Of a DNA stretch of 64,000 nucleotides, positions 1 through 8,006 are shown in pieces. Positions within the stretch are counted from its first letter, which is position 1. Each line of letters starts with the position of its first letter. The position numbers and the translations under genes were made by a program. Below the pieces are notes generated by a model. That model saw only the letters and a list, made by a program, of their open reading frames with translations. It was not told the DNA's origin and made no database searches. Source of the DNA: Maritimibacter dapengensis (GTDB lineage Bacteria; Pseudomonadota; Alphaproteobacteria; Rhodobacterales; Rhodobacteraceae); contig NZ_JAHUZE010000006.1 in NCBI RefSeq assembly GCF_019218265.1, positions 22,023 to 86,022 of the forward strand, in the 5' to 3' direction.

Positions 1-288
1 CGTGATCTCGCCAGCAGGCGCCATTGAACTTACGCCTTCGGCGTTGGTTTTCGTCTCATGGATCTCGGGCATCATGGCCAATGGTGTTGTAAGCCCGGTC
101 AGCGTGACCGTGTCTTCACCGGTGTTGCGCACAGTCATATAGGCGGCACCAGGGCGGTTGACGCCGATTGAAGCACGGGACCACGCGTTTTCGACGACCA
201 CATCCTCCGAACCGGCAAATACCGGAGTCGACGTGCCCGAGAGCAGTAAGAGAAGGCTCAAGCCCTTGATGTAGGGTAGTTTTTTCAC
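1..288 (-). CDS. PCuAC-family copper chaperone (3' end outside window)
   Basis: This is a periplasmic copper chaperone of the PCu(A)C (DUF461) type, which delivers Cu(I) to the CuA or CuB site of cytochrome oxidase together with SCO proteins. The GTG start at 288 follows a GGAGAA ribosome-binding site. The first 25 or so residues form a signal peptide ending in VFA. The mature part reads ENAWSRAS, RPGAAYM, then a metal-ligand region with Met-Met-Pro-Glu-Ile-His and a downstream Met-Ala-Pro, as expected for the His/Met copper site. Only 96 codons lie in the window; the C-terminus is missing. It is the fourth gene of a leftward operon with dsbA-like, dsbB and SCO1, which supports a copper and thiol role. 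Confidence 0.8.
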   Translation of the reverse strand, partial: MKKLPYIKGLSLLLLLSGTSTPVFAGSEDVVVENAWSRASIGVNRPGAAYMTVRNTGEDTVTLTGLTTPLAMMPEIHETKTNAEGVSSMAPAGEIT

Positions 289-316
289 GAACAATTCTCC
301 TGTATCTAACCGAGCG

Positions 317-976
317 TCAATTTTGGCTGGCCGCAACTTCCGCAGCCACCAGCCGCCGTAGTTCGGCCTCACCGAACGGGTCTAGCGGTTTGGCGTTAAC
401 GAAGAACGTAGGCGTTTGTCGCACGCCTACCGCTTCGACATCAGCGCCGTCCTGGTTGAGCACTGCCACGACACCGGGGGCCAGCATCTGTGTCCGAGCC
501 GCTTCGACATCCAGACCACCGCTTGCGGCAATCTCAAGGATCAAACCCGGTGCCGGAGTGCCATGGGACGCCCATCGCGGCTGCTCGCGCAGGACCGCTT
601 CCAGTACGGGTTCGAACACATCCTGCATCCGCGCAGCTTCGAGAACGCGGATCGCTTCCACCGAAGCGTCCCCATGAAAGGCAGTGTATCGAATTACGAC
701 ACGGACCGCATCACCGTGCTCAGCCATTATATCTTTGACCACGGGATAGAATGCGCGGCAGGCCTCGCAAGCTGGATCGAAAAACTCGACAATCGTGACA
801 GGTGCCGTTTCGGGGCCGAGGATCGGGGAATAGGACCGGATCAGCAAATCGTTCACTTCGGGCGCGACAGGTACTGCCTCTGCCATGGGTTGGGGGCGGG
901 TGGCATACCAGGCCGCGCCGCCAAAACCTGCGGCACCAACAGCCAGAACGGATAGAATGAGTCCGCGTCGATTCAT
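317..976 (-). CDS. DsbA-like thioredoxin-fold oxidoreductase
   Basis: A periplasmic thiol:disulfide oxidoreductase. The ATG at 976 gives 219 residues with an N-terminal membrane anchor or signal (residues 6-25). The redox motif is Cys70-Glu-Ala-Cys73 after EFFDPA, and the cis-proline loop reads RQTPTFFV near residue 195. A longer upstream reading in the same frame lacks family similarity, so I start at MNRRG. The start overlaps the dsbB stop as ATGA, implying translational coupling. With DsbB as its quinone-linked reoxidant next door, and SCO1 and PCuAC in the operon, it probably controls the thiol state of copper-handling Cys pairs or general oxidative folding. Confidence 0.85.
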   Translation of the reverse strand: MNRRGLILSVLAVGAAGFGGAAWYATRPQPMAEAVPVAPEVNDLLIRSYSPILGPETAPVTIVEFFDPACEACRAFYPVVKDIMAEHGDAVRVVIRYTAFHGDASVEAIRVLEAARMQDVFEPVLEAVLREQPRWASHGTPAPGLILEIAASGGLDVEAARTQMLAPGVVAVLNQDGADVEAVGVRQTPTFFVNAKPLDPFGEAELRRLVAAEVAASQN

Positions 977-1395
977 GTTTGTTTTTCCTTCAGTGAAATG
1001 GCCGACAGCATCCCGATCATCGTGAAGGCGACAAGCGCCATCAGCGGAATCGGAATGCCGAAGACCACCTGGTTGTCGTCGGTACAAGAGGGGCCGGTCG
1101 CCGTGCAGGGCTGGATCGCCTCGGGGATCAGCCCGACATAGAGGCCGATGTGATACAACGCCACTGCCGCCCCCCCAAGCGCCAGTGCAACGCCATAGCG
1201 TCCCACGCGCGGATCCTGCCACCACAGCCCGAGCCCAAGAACGATAGCCAGGGGGAACATGAAGGCGCGCTGGAACCAGCAAAGGACGCAAGGCGTTTGA
1301 CCAAGGACTTCACCGATGAAGAGCACGGCAAGCGACGCGGTGAGCGCAATGATCCACGCTAGGCCAAGGGGCGTGTGTCCGGAAAGTCGGGTCAT
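973..1395 (-). CDS. dsbB: DsbB-family disulfide bond formation protein
   Basis: An inner-membrane quinone reductase that reoxidises DsbA. The 140-residue protein has four predicted membrane helices. The first Cys pair is Cys36-Val-Leu-Cys39 in the TPCVLCWFQR motif typical of DsbB, and the second periplasmic pair is Cys97 and Cys104 in QPCTATGPSC. The ATG at 1395 lies six bases after the SCO1 stop codon. It is placed immediately before the DsbA-like gene with a 4-base overlap, so the two form a matched redox pair. Confidence 0.9.
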   Translation of the reverse strand: MTRLSGHTPLGLAWIIALTASLAVLFIGEVLGQTPCVLCWFQRAFMFPLAIVLGLGLWWQDPRVGRYGVALALGGAAVALYHIGLYVGLIPEAIQPCTATGPSCTDDNQVVFGIPIPLMALVAFTMIGMLSAISLKEKQT

Positions 1396-1400
1396 GGCGA

Positions 1401-2003
1401 TTAGATCCTCTCTCTCAGATCGGCGAGGATCTCTTCGGCGGGTGTGCCATAGGGCCAAGAGTCCGCGAAGCCAGCTTGCGTGTCGAAAAGGAAAAGATGC
1501 GATGTGTGCCCCATTGTATAGCCATCCGGCGCGCTGGCCTCTTCGATCCGTTCGAAGTAGATCGGAAAGGTTTCAGCGGTTTCAGCGATCTGATTGGATG
1601 TTCCGGTCAGACCGATGATGCCTGCATCAAAGCGCGGCACAAAGTCGGCAAGAGTCATTGGCGTATCGCGTTCGGGATCAATCGAGATGAAGATCGGCTG
1701 CACTTTTGCGGCATCCTCGCCAAGTCCATCCATGACCGCCGCCACTTCTGCAAGCGTCGTCGGGCAGACATCGGGACAATTGGCAAACCCGAAGAACACA
1801 AGCATCCAGCGGCCCGCAAAGTCTTCTTCGGTGCGGATCATGCCTGTGTGATCCGTCAGTTCGAATTTCGCAAAGAAAGGTTGTCCGTCCTCGGCTTCGG
1901 CGCGGTCGGCGCGGTAGTCTGCCCACAGTAATAGCCAGATGAAAACGAGCGCCGCGACGCCCGCCAAAACCCATAGCACTTTTTGAAGACCCGAAAGCTT
2001 CAC
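1401..2003 (-). CDS. SCO1/SenC family copper-handling protein
   Basis: SCO1/SenC proteins are membrane-anchored, thioredoxin-fold copper metallochaperones for cytochrome c oxidase. The 200-residue protein has one N-terminal membrane helix (residues 9-27). The copper site is complete: Cys76-x-x-x-Cys80 in NCPDVCP and His166 in MGHTSHLFLF. The start is GTG at 2003 behind a GGCGGAG sequence. This is the first gene of the leftward operon, and a MerR-type promoter lies 37-67 bases upstream, so metal-induced transcription is likely. Confidence 0.9.
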   Translation of the reverse strand: MKLSGLQKVLWVLAGVAALVFIWLLLWADYRADRAEAEDGQPFFAKFELTDHTGMIRTEEDFAGRWMLVFFGFANCPDVCPTTLAEVAAVMDGLGEDAAKVQPIFISIDPERDTPMTLADFVPRFDAGIIGLTGTSNQIAETAETFPIYFERIEEASAPDGYTMGHTSHLFLFDTQAGFADSWPYGTPAEEILADLRERI

Positions 2004-2039
2004 GCCGCTCCGCCCGAATTTGATTCTATATTTTTAGAG

Positions 2040-2070
2040 CGTTTACACCCTCTAGCTACTGTAGGTTCAA
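2040..2070 (-). promoter_or_regulatory. MerR-type promoter/operator for the SCO1 operon
   Basis: Read leftward, a TTGAAC -35 (2065-2070) and TAAACG -10 (2040-2045) are 19 bp apart, the over-long spacer of MerR-activated promoters. The spacer contains CTACAGTAGCTAGAG, which matches the other MerR-type sites at 2948, 3785 and 6127. Confidence 0.75.
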
Positions 2071-2142
2071 GTCCTATTCTGGAAGAAAAAGCGGTGTTCA
2101 CCGACCTGTGACATGCCGAGCGGAACTTGTGCCGCAAAACGC

Positions 2143-2166
2143 TTGAAGCTACACGGACTGTAGATA
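2143..2166 (+). promoter_or_regulatory. Candidate MerR autoregulatory site
   Basis: TTGAAG is followed by the dyad CTACA-N5-TGTAG just ahead of the merR gene. A matching -10 at 19 bp is not convincing because that position runs into the ribosome-binding site. I call this an operator-like site and not a mapped promoter. Confidence 0.4.
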
Positions 2167-2181
2167 GTTTGGAGAGATGGT

Positions 2182-2610
2182 ATGTTTACAATCGGCACTC
2201 TGGCTAAAAAGACCGGAACAAAGGTGCAGACGATCCGCTATTATGAGCAGATCGGACTCTTGCCCGAGCCTGGGCGATCGGCTGGCGGTCAGCGGCGCTA
2301 TGGCGATAGCGAGCTTGACCGCTTGTCTTTCGTCCGGCATGCGCGGCAACTCGGGTTCTCGCTGGACGCGATCCGTGAGCTTCTCGATCTGAGCGATCAT
2401 CCAGAAAAGTCTTGCGCGGAGGCCGATGCCATCGCTCGCCGACAACTCAAGCAGGTTGAGCAACGTATGGTCCGACTTGAAGCCCTTCGGACGGAATTGC
2501 AGAGGATGGTGCATGAATGCAGCGGCGGGCACACGGCCGATTGCCGTGTGCTGGAGGTGTTGCGCGACCATTCCGAATGCCTGACGGACCACGACGAGAT
2601 TGGCGCCTGA
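2182..2610 (+). CDS. MerR-family heavy-metal regulator
   Basis: A transcription activator/repressor of the MerR family, closest in pattern to PbrR/CadR/ZntR sensors. The 142-residue protein has the N-terminal winged helix ([19 protein letters not shown]), a long dimerisation helix, and candidate metal ligands Cys78, Cys113, Cys121 and Cys133. The spacing Cys78-Cys113 followed by a C-terminal Cys loop resembles lead/cadmium/zinc sensors more than copper sensors. The ATG at 2182 has GGAGAG upstream. It probably controls the four 19-bp-spacer promoters in this block. Which metal it senses cannot be read from the sequence. Confidence 0.85.
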   Translation: MFTIGTLAKKTGTKVQTIRYYEQIGLLPEPGRSAGGQRRYGDSELDRLSFVRHARQLGFSLDAIRELLDLSDHPEKSCAEADAIARRQLKQVEQRMVRLEALRTELQRMVHECSGGHTADCRVLEVLRDHSECLTDHDEIGA

Positions 2611-2611
2611 G

Positions 2612-2938
2612 ATGCCGGCAGCACTCGCCTATCCGCTCGCGGCATTGGCCGAGATCGCCGGATGCTTCGCCATCTGGGCATGGTGGCGCCTCGGCGCGTC
2701 CGCCCTTTGGCTCGTGCCCGCTGTGGCGGCGCTGGTGGCGTTCGGCTGGCTTCTGGCACAGGTCGACACCGTGGCTGCGGGACGCGCCTTTGCGGCCTAC
2801 GGTGGGATCTATATTGCCGCGTCCATTCTTTGGATGTGGCTCGCCGAAGGGCAGCGGCCGGACAGGTGGGATCTGCTCGGCACCACTGTATGCTTGTTGG
2901 GTGCCGCTATCATCCTCGCGGCACCCCGCGGAGCGTAA
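2612..2938 (+). CDS. YnfA family small membrane protein (copy 1)
   Basis: A UPF0060/YnfA inner-membrane protein of 108 residues, exactly the length of E. coli YnfA, with four predicted membrane helices and the family signatures [16 protein letters not shown] and PDRWD. YnfA is related to small-multidrug-resistance transporters; its native substrate is uncertain. The ATG at 2612 follows the merR stop after one base, so it is cotranscribed with the regulator. A second YnfA gene (26454-26780) sits at the end of the mer operon, again beside metal-resistance genes. Confidence 0.88.
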   Translation: MPAALAYPLAALAEIAGCFAIWAWWRLGASALWLVPAVAALVAFGWLLAQVDTVAAGRAFAAYGGIYIAASILWMWLAEGQRPDRWDLLGTTVCLLGAAIILAAPRGA

Positions 2939-2947
2939 AAAACGGCA

Positions 2948-2978
2948 TTGCTCCTACAGTAGCTTTAGCTTTTACAAC
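2948..2978 (+). promoter_or_regulatory. MerR-type promoter/operator for ccdA-like gene
   Basis: TTGCTC (2948-2953) and TACAAC (2973-2978) are separated by 19 bp. The spacer begins CTACAGTAGCT, identical over 11 bases to the SCO1 operon site. It lies 38 bases upstream of the ccdA-like start. Confidence 0.7.
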
Positions 2979-3016
2979 GGTGCGCGTTTCACAGGCTAAA
3001 GCAAGGCACGAATTGA

Positions 3017-3751
3017 ATGTTCGAAATCTCAGGTGTTGGAATCGTCGCGGCTTTTCTGGGTGGCGCTATATCCTTTCTGTCGCCTTGCGTCTTGCCTCTT
3101 GCACCTGGCTACGTCTCTTACATCGCGGGACAGCCCGCCGCGAAATCCGGGGCGGCGCGCAGCATTGCCGAACGGGCGCGCAGCGTGGTCCTGAGTTTGT
3201 GGTTCGTGCTCGGGTTTTCGACAGTCTTCGTGGCGCTCGGGGCCGGGGCAAGTCTTTTGGGCGGGATGCTCTTGCGCTGGAAATACGAACTCGGGCTTGC
3301 GGGTGGCTTTTTGATCGTCTTGTTCGGACTTGTCATGATGGGCGCGATCAAGATCCCCGCCATGATGCGTGACACGAGGCCCGACGTGAAAGTTGACGGC
3401 GGCAGCGCCGTCGGAGCCTACCTTTTGGGCCTTGCCTTTGCCTTTGGCTGGACGCCCTGCATAGGCCCTGTACTCGGGTCGATCCTGGCAGTGAGCGCGA
3501 CATCTGGAGCGGACGGAATGGCCTTGCTGGCAATCTACTCCGCAGGACTTGGAATGCCGTTTCTGATCATAGCGCTCTTCACCAACGAGATTGCAGGCAG
3601 GCTAAAGCGGATCGGTGCGGCTGGTCGATGGCTCTATCGTATATCGGGCGGTCTGATGGTGCTGATGGGTATCGGCGTGATGACAGGTCAAATCAGCCGC
3701 CTTGCCTTCTGGCTGCTCGAAACCTTCCCGGCCCTTGGCACGATCGGATAA
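3017..3751 (+). CDS. CcdA/DsbD-type transmembrane thiol reductant transporter
   Basis: A CcdA-family membrane protein of 244 residues with about six helices. It passes electrons from cytosolic thioredoxin to periplasmic thiol partners such as cytochrome c apoproteins, SCO or Dsb-like proteins. The two conserved Cys-Pro helices are visible: SFLSPCVLPLAPGY with Cys24, and GWTPCIGPV in helix four. It stands alone between a MerR-type promoter and the next one. Together with the SCO1, DsbA-like and DsbB genes it makes a complete oxidising plus reducing thiol set. Confidence 0.88.
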   Translation: MFEISGVGIVAAFLGGAISFLSPCVLPLAPGYVSYIAGQPAAKSGAARSIAERARSVVLSLWFVLGFSTVFVALGAGASLLGGMLLRWKYELGLAGGFLIVLFGLVMMGAIKIPAMMRDTRPDVKVDGGSAVGAYLLGLAFAFGWTPCIGPVLGSILAVSATSGADGMALLAIYSAGLGMPFLIIALFTNEIAGRLKRIGAAGRWLYRISGGLMVLMGIGVMTGQISRLAFWLLETFPALGTIG

Positions 3752-3784
3752 AATCATGATCGAAAGTGACATTTGAGAAAAGGC

Positions 3785-3815
3785 TTGTCTCTCTAGTCAC
3801 TGTAGAGATTAAGAC
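3785..3815 (+). promoter_or_regulatory. MerR-type promoter/operator for the CDF operon
   Basis: TTGTCT (3785-3790) and TAAGAC (3810-3815) flank a 19-bp spacer holding the dyad CTCTAG-N3-CTGTAGAG. Transcription would start near 3822, which is inside the longest possible reading of the next gene and so argues for its downstream start codon. Confidence 0.75.
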
Positions 3816-3844
3816 TCCTCGTGAACGATTCGAGGAGAGACCCT

Positions 3845-4606
3845 GTGGCACCCACCGTTTCCTATTTAACCGCGACAAGACTGCTGGATTTTGACTCGCC
3901 CTCAATCTCGAACCTGATACGAGATCGTGGCTGGCATGACCTTGCCCGTGTCGACCGGATTGGCGCGGTTTATGACTTTGTGCGAAACGAGATTGCGTTC
4001 GGCTACAACCGCGTCGACGACATTCCCGCCTCTGCGGTGCTGACCGACGGCTACGGGCAGTGCAACACGAAAGGGACGCTTCTCATGGCACTGCTGCGCA
4101 GCGTAGGCATCCGCTGCCGACTGCACGGCTTCACCATCCACAAGGCCCTGCAGCGTGGCGTGGTGCCCGAACTGGTCTACCCCCTCGCACCGTCCGAAAT
4201 TCTGCACTCGTGGGTCGAAGTCGAAACAGAAGAGGGCTGGATCAATCTCGAAGGCTTCATTCTGGACGCCCCCTTCCTGCAGTCGCTTCAGAAGGAATTC
4301 AGCGAAACAGAAAGCCTTTGCGGCTACGGGGCCGGAACGGATTGCCTGAGTGCGCCACCAGTCAGTTGGAGCGGCGGCAGCACTTATATTCAGAAAACCG
4401 GTATCGTTCGTGATTTTGGAACGTTCGAAACCCCCGACGCCTTCTATGCAGAACATGAGCAGAAGTTCGGCCGTTTGCGTGGATGGCTCTACCGCAACAT
4501 CATCCGTCATTGGATGAACGCCCGCGTTCGGGCCTTCCGCGCGGGCCGTCTGAAACCCGACGCGTCCGTTGCGCACCTGCACGGGGGAGAGACCCATGCC
4601 ACATGA
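3845..4606 (+). CDS. Transglutaminase-like cysteine protein
   Basis: A 253-residue protein with a transglutaminase-like (papain-fold) core: Cys73 in DGYGQCNTKGTLL, His121 in ILHSWVEVE, and an acidic residue at Glu136 or Asp141. The substrate is unknown; bacterial homologues act as peptidases or amidases. I start at GTG 3845 because GAGGAG lies at the right distance upstream and because the MerR-type promoter would place the transcript start near 3822, which excludes the GTG at 3821. No signal peptide is evident. The end overlaps the CDF transporter start by 11 bases. Confidence 0.75.
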   Translation: MAPTVSYLTATRLLDFDSPSISNLIRDRGWHDLARVDRIGAVYDFVRNEIAFGYNRVDDIPASAVLTDGYGQCNTKGTLLMALLRSVGIRCRLHGFTIHKALQRGVVPELVYPLAPSEILHSWVEVETEEGWINLEGFILDAPFLQSLQKEFSETESLCGYGAGTDCLSAPPVSWSGGSTYIQKTGIVRDFGTFETPDAFYAEHEQKFGRLRGWLYRNIIRHWMNARVRAFRAGRLKPDASVAHLHGGETHAT

Positions 4607-5534
4607 TCACCACGGTCACAGCCATGCCCATTTGGACCCGTCCAGTGGGGATCGCCGCGTGGCGATTGCGATTTGGGCCAACGGACTTCTGACCGTCGCC
4701 CAGATCGTGGGCGGCATTTTCGCAGGCTCACTCGCGTTGATCGCGGATGCGCTTCACAACTTCTCGGACATGGCCGCGCTCGTCATTGCCTTTGCAGCCC
4801 GAAAGATTGCACGTCGGCCAGCCGATGAACGGATGACGTTTGGCTATGGCCGGATCGAGACGGTGGCAGCCTTGATCAATTACACAACGCTGATCGTGAT
4901 CGGGCTCTATCTTATCTACGAAGGCGGCATCCGCCTGTTTGAACCGCCCGAAGTTAAAGGGTGGACTGTCGTTATCATCGCGGGATTGGCGCTGGTCGTC
5001 GACGCCCTGACGGCGGCGCTGACCTATTCGATGCAGAAGGGCAGCCAGAATATCCGCGCCTTGTTCCTGCACAATCTTTCGGACGCGCTGGCCTCGGTCG
5101 CCGTGATTGTCGGCGGCACACTGATCATACTTTATGACATGCGTTGGGTTGATCCCGCAATCACAATCGGGATCGCGATTTACATTCTGTACCTGGCCTT
5201 CACTGAGATTGGTGGCCCTGTCCGAACCCTCATGCTCGGTTCTCCGCCGGATATTGACGGGGAGCAGGTGGTGGCTGCCCTGCGCCAAACAGATGGCGTC
5301 AGGGACGTGCACCATGTGCACCTGTGGCAGATGGAAGAAAATGCGCCGGCGCTCGATGCCCATGTCGTGGTCGAAGACGCCGCATGGGACCGGTTGGAAC
5401 AGATCAAGGCAGAGCTAAAGACGCAGATTGGTGCAGAATTTGGGATCAATCACTCCACTCTGGAGTTTGAGCGCACAGGTGCCTGTGATGCCGAGGCTCC
5501 ACTGTTCGGTCATGACAAGCGCCAGGGTCAATAG
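4596..5534 (+). CDS. Cation diffusion facilitator metal efflux protein
   Basis: A CDF-family (CzcD/ZitB-like) proton-driven exporter of Zn(II) and related divalent metals, 312 residues with six helices. The N-terminus is His-rich (HDHHGHSHAH). The transport-site residues are present in helix 2 (Asp51, His54-x3-Asp58 in DALHNFSD) and helix 5 (FLHNLSDALAS), the HxxxD pattern usual for zinc transporters. ATG 4596 is preceded by GGGGGAGAG. It is the clearest efflux gene of the MerR-controlled block and suggests Zn, Cd or Co as the inducing metal. Confidence 0.9.
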   Translation: MPHDHHGHSHAHLDPSSGDRRVAIAIWANGLLTVAQIVGGIFAGSLALIADALHNFSDMAALVIAFAARKIARRPADERMTFGYGRIETVAALINYTTLIVIGLYLIYEGGIRLFEPPEVKGWTVVIIAGLALVVDALTAALTYSMQKGSQNIRALFLHNLSDALASVAVIVGGTLIILYDMRWVDPAITIGIAIYILYLAFTEIGGPVRTLMLGSPPDIDGEQVVAALRQTDGVRDVHHVHLWQMEENAPALDAHVVVEDAAWDRLEQIKAELKTQIGAEFGINHSTLEFERTGACDAEAPLFGHDKRQGQ

Positions 5535-5541
5535 GTCTTAG

Positions 5542-6090
5542 ATGTCTGCCGTGCTTGTCATCATCGGTTTTCTGATTGCTGCAGCTACTCTCGGTGCGCT
5601 GGTTTGGTCGATTGTTTATCCTGCGAGACGCATATGGCCGCCGAAAACCTACAGTGCCTGGACGCCAGTCGTCGTCTGGGTTCCAACCTTTGCGTTGTTC
5701 GGGACACTGATCGCACTTGGAGTTATTGGTTGGGGCCAAATGGTGTTGCCGGCTTGGTTGCGATATGGGTTGGGCATCCCAATCGTCGTCTTGTCGAATG
5801 TCGTGGTTTGGAGTGCCGTTAATAGATTCGGGATTGCGCAAACGGGTGGTGCCGAGGGAACGCTAAAGACAAACGGCCTATATCGCTACTCGCGCAACCC
5901 GCAATATGTTGCCGATGCCTTCATGGTTTTTGGGTGGCTGGTTCTTTCTGCATCACCAATTGCTCTGGTGGTAGGAATACTGGCGATTGCCGTACTGATG
6001 ATCGCGCCCTTCGCCGAGGAGCACTGGTTGCGCGAGCGCTTTGGGCGCGAGTTCGATAACTACTGTGCAAAGACGAGACGCTACCTGTAG
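5542..6090 (+). CDS. ICMT/PEMT-like membrane methyltransferase
   Basis: A 182-residue integral membrane protein of the isoprenylcysteine carboxyl methyltransferase-like family. The C-terminal SAM-binding signature reads YRYSRNPQYVAD, then EEHWLRERFGREFDNYC. Bacterial members often sit next to metal-resistance or lipid genes; the methyl acceptor is unknown. The start is seven bases downstream of the CDF stop, so it is the third gene of that operon. It has about four helices and no cytosolic domain. Confidence 0.75.
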   Translation: MSAVLVIIGFLIAAATLGALVWSIVYPARRIWPPKTYSAWTPVVVWVPTFALFGTLIALGVIGWGQMVLPAWLRYGLGIPIVVLSNVVVWSAVNRFGIAQTGGAEGTLKTNGLYRYSRNPQYVADAFMVFGWLVLSASPIALVVGILAIAVLMIAPFAEEHWLRERFGREFDNYCAKTRRYL

Positions 6091-6126
6091 ACAGGTTAAC
6101 TCACGAAAACGTCAACCTTGCACCTA

Positions 6127-6157
6127 TTGAACCTCTAGCTACTAGAGGCACTACCAA
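6127..6157 (+). promoter_or_regulatory. MerR-type promoter/operator for the L,D-transpeptidase gene
   Basis: TTGAAC (6127-6132) and TACCAA (6152-6157) are 19 bp apart. The spacer contains a perfect palindrome CCTCTAG-CTA-CTAGAGG (6132-6148), the most symmetric copy of the operator in the window. Confidence 0.75.
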
Positions 6158-6193
6158 TTCAATTAAAGAGTAATCAGAAAAGAGGCTAAGAGT

Positions 6194-6763
6194 ATGAAGC
6201 TCGATGTCCGCTCAAGACGCCAATTTCTATGCACGGCTGCGGCCGGAATCCTATCTGTGCCAGGGTTGCTTCGCGCCCAAGAGCCAGAGCCAAATGCCGT
6301 GCGAAGAAACATCTCATCGTTCAAAGTCGACTCTTGGCAGGAGCACTTCGATGATCTTGAACATGGCGCAATCCTTTGCGATATCAATTCGCGGGCGGTT
6401 CAATTCTGGTCTGAGGACGAAAGCGTCTATAAGCTCTATCCATCAAGCGTACCGGCGTCTGAAGAACTAACGCGCCGTGGCTATACTCGCGTTATCCGGA
6501 AGGTCGAAGGCCCAAGTTGGCGACCCACGCCGTCCATGAAAGAACGCAATCCTGAGTGGCCGGACTATTGGCCTCCGGGTCCGGACAATCCCCTCGGGAC
6601 ACACGCTCTTTATCTTTCCTGGCAATACTATCGAGTTCATGGCACCGGCGACACTCGCAAGATCGGACGCCAGTCTTCCAACGGTTGCATCGGCCTCTAT
6701 AACGAGCACATTGCGGAGCTTTTTGATTTGGCGGAGGTTGGTACGCAGGTCAGGATTTTCTAG
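6194..6763 (+). CDS. L,D-transpeptidase (YkuD) family protein
   Basis: A secreted cell-wall cross-linking enzyme of the YkuD family. The 189-residue protein begins with a Tat-type signal (SRRQFL then a hydrophobic stretch ending LLRAQ). The catalytic motif is HGTGDTRKIGRQSSNGCIGL, with the HG..S.GC.. order of L,D-transpeptidases and an active-site Cys. It follows a MerR-type promoter by about 36 bases. Envelope remodelling by metal stress is the natural reading. Confidence 0.88.
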   Translation: MKLDVRSRRQFLCTAAAGILSVPGLLRAQEPEPNAVRRNISSFKVDSWQEHFDDLEHGAILCDINSRAVQFWSEDESVYKLYPSSVPASEELTRRGYTRVIRKVEGPSWRPTPSMKERNPEWPDYWPPGPDNPLGTHALYLSWQYYRVHGTGDTRKIGRQSSNGCIGLYNEHIAELFDLAEVGTQVRIF

Positions 6764-6927
6764 ATGCCGGCTTCTTATTCAAGCATCGTAGTGCGTCGGT
6801 GAATAAATGTCACAAAATACGCTTTCGGAACTCCGAAGAGAAGCGTTATTATTTTACATAAACTTCACTATCGGATCTTGACGTTCACACGCCGGGTTTC
6901 CCCGGCTCCAACGCCTGGCAAGCGAAG

Positions 6928-7770
6928 CTACCTGGAAATTTCCCCTGCTAACACCGCTCGTCCGTGCACTGCCAACGTCGCTGAAAACCTCTGACACCCA
7001 AACTGGCGGATTACATCCAGTACACGCGCTTCGTAGGCAGCGTGACCGATCAAACGACACAGGTCGGACGCATGGAACTGGCGGTTCGCAGTCGGGGCGG
7101 CTTGCATCTGTCTCAGCAATTCGCGCTCTTTGGGGTCTGGTACCCGTTTCTGCGATGATTTCACCTCGGGACGAGGCGGAGTCCCCGGCGAATTCCGCCA
7201 TCGGCGCATGAAGCCAAGCAGGAAGCCGGCCGGCACCTTCCCGTTGCCTCGGGACCGGTTGAAGGCGAGGAAGCGATCCCAGATGACCTGGGTGTCAACG
7301 TTCCAGCAGGGCAGCGTGGCCTTCGCTGCTTTGATGAGCTCTGCCCAACTGGTCTGAAAAACGTGCGAACTCGCGGTGATGTCGATCAGTCCTGAGAAGA
7401 TAGTTTTGTTATTATTATCTCTAGATAGTGATGTGTCACCTTCACCTGACACGAGATCATGGGTTTCAATCTCCTCGTCGAAGGCGGAAAACCGAAAGAT
7501 CCAAGGCGCGAACTTGCCATTCGGCTTCGCCCGCTCGAGCTGCAACTCCGACGTCTCAAGTTCGCTCAAAAGAACTGAAAGATATTGTCGTGAGACACCC
7601 ATCTTCTCCGCCAGAGCAGAGAGGGTGAAGGCTGCCGTTCCGCGCGACAAACCGTTGTAGCCGTCCTTCCAGGCGATGGCATCAAGGATGAGGGTGGCCA
7701 GCTTGTGCGCTGCAACAGAAAGATTTGTCTGCGTGATCCGTCGCAGGATCAGGCCGGTCGTAGGTTCCAT
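6928..7770 (-). CDS. Helix-turn-helix protein of unknown function
   Basis: A 280-residue cytoplasmic protein with a winged or simple HTH near residues 50-70 (FTLSALAEKMGVSRQYLSVL). The rest has no family I recognise; a basic stretch reads LLGFMRRWRNS. The ATG at 7770 has AAGGAG nine bases upstream. Its position beside the conjugation operon and its replication-initiator-like HTH suggest a plasmid regulator or initiator, but this is inference. A GCCGGG/CCCGGC hairpin (6891-6906) lies just past the stop without a T-run. Confidence 0.6.
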   Translation of the reverse strand: MEPTTGLILRRITQTNLSVAAHKLATLILDAIAWKDGYNGLSRGTAAFTLSALAEKMGVSRQYLSVLLSELETSELQLERAKPNGKFAPWIFRFSAFDEEIETHDLVSGEGDTSLSRDNNNKTIFSGLIDITASSHVFQTSWAELIKAAKATLPCWNVDTQVIWDRFLAFNRSRGNGKVPAGFLLGFMRRWRNSPGTPPRPEVKSSQKRVPDPKERELLRQMQAAPTANRQFHASDLCRLIGHAAYEARVLDVIRQFGCQRFSATLAVHGRAVLAGEISR

Positions 7771-8006
7771 GGTCGAGGTCTCCTTGGAGATCCGACGCCA
7801 TGTCGTGAGAAAACAACATTCTTGCCAGCAAAACAACTTTGCTGGTTGCAGGTGTCTTAGCCGTGCGCTAGGAAACTCTTGTTCACGGAGTTTTCTTGCA
7901 CGGCGTCAGGCTTCACGGTCTGGCGTCGTCTCCTTTTTAGGGGTTTTGCACAGCCTTTCGTGCGGGGTTGTGAGGACGCGCGCGGCAAGACCGCGTGCAG
8001 ATTTTG
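7771..8006. other. Intergenic region with no recognised gene
   Basis: This 236-base gap lies between two leftward genes. It contains the ribosome-binding site of the HTH gene and a GC-rich hairpin GCGCGG/CCGCGT near 7978-7996. I see no convincing small gene in it. Confidence 0.4.

Noticed and set aside
3821..3844. Upstream GTG start for the transglutaminase-like gene
   Set aside because: It coincides with the expected transcript start of the MerR-type promoter and lacks a ribosome-binding site, unlike GTG 3845.
6891..6906. Rho-independent terminator past the HTH gene
   Set aside because: The stem is short and no T-run follows on the minus strand.
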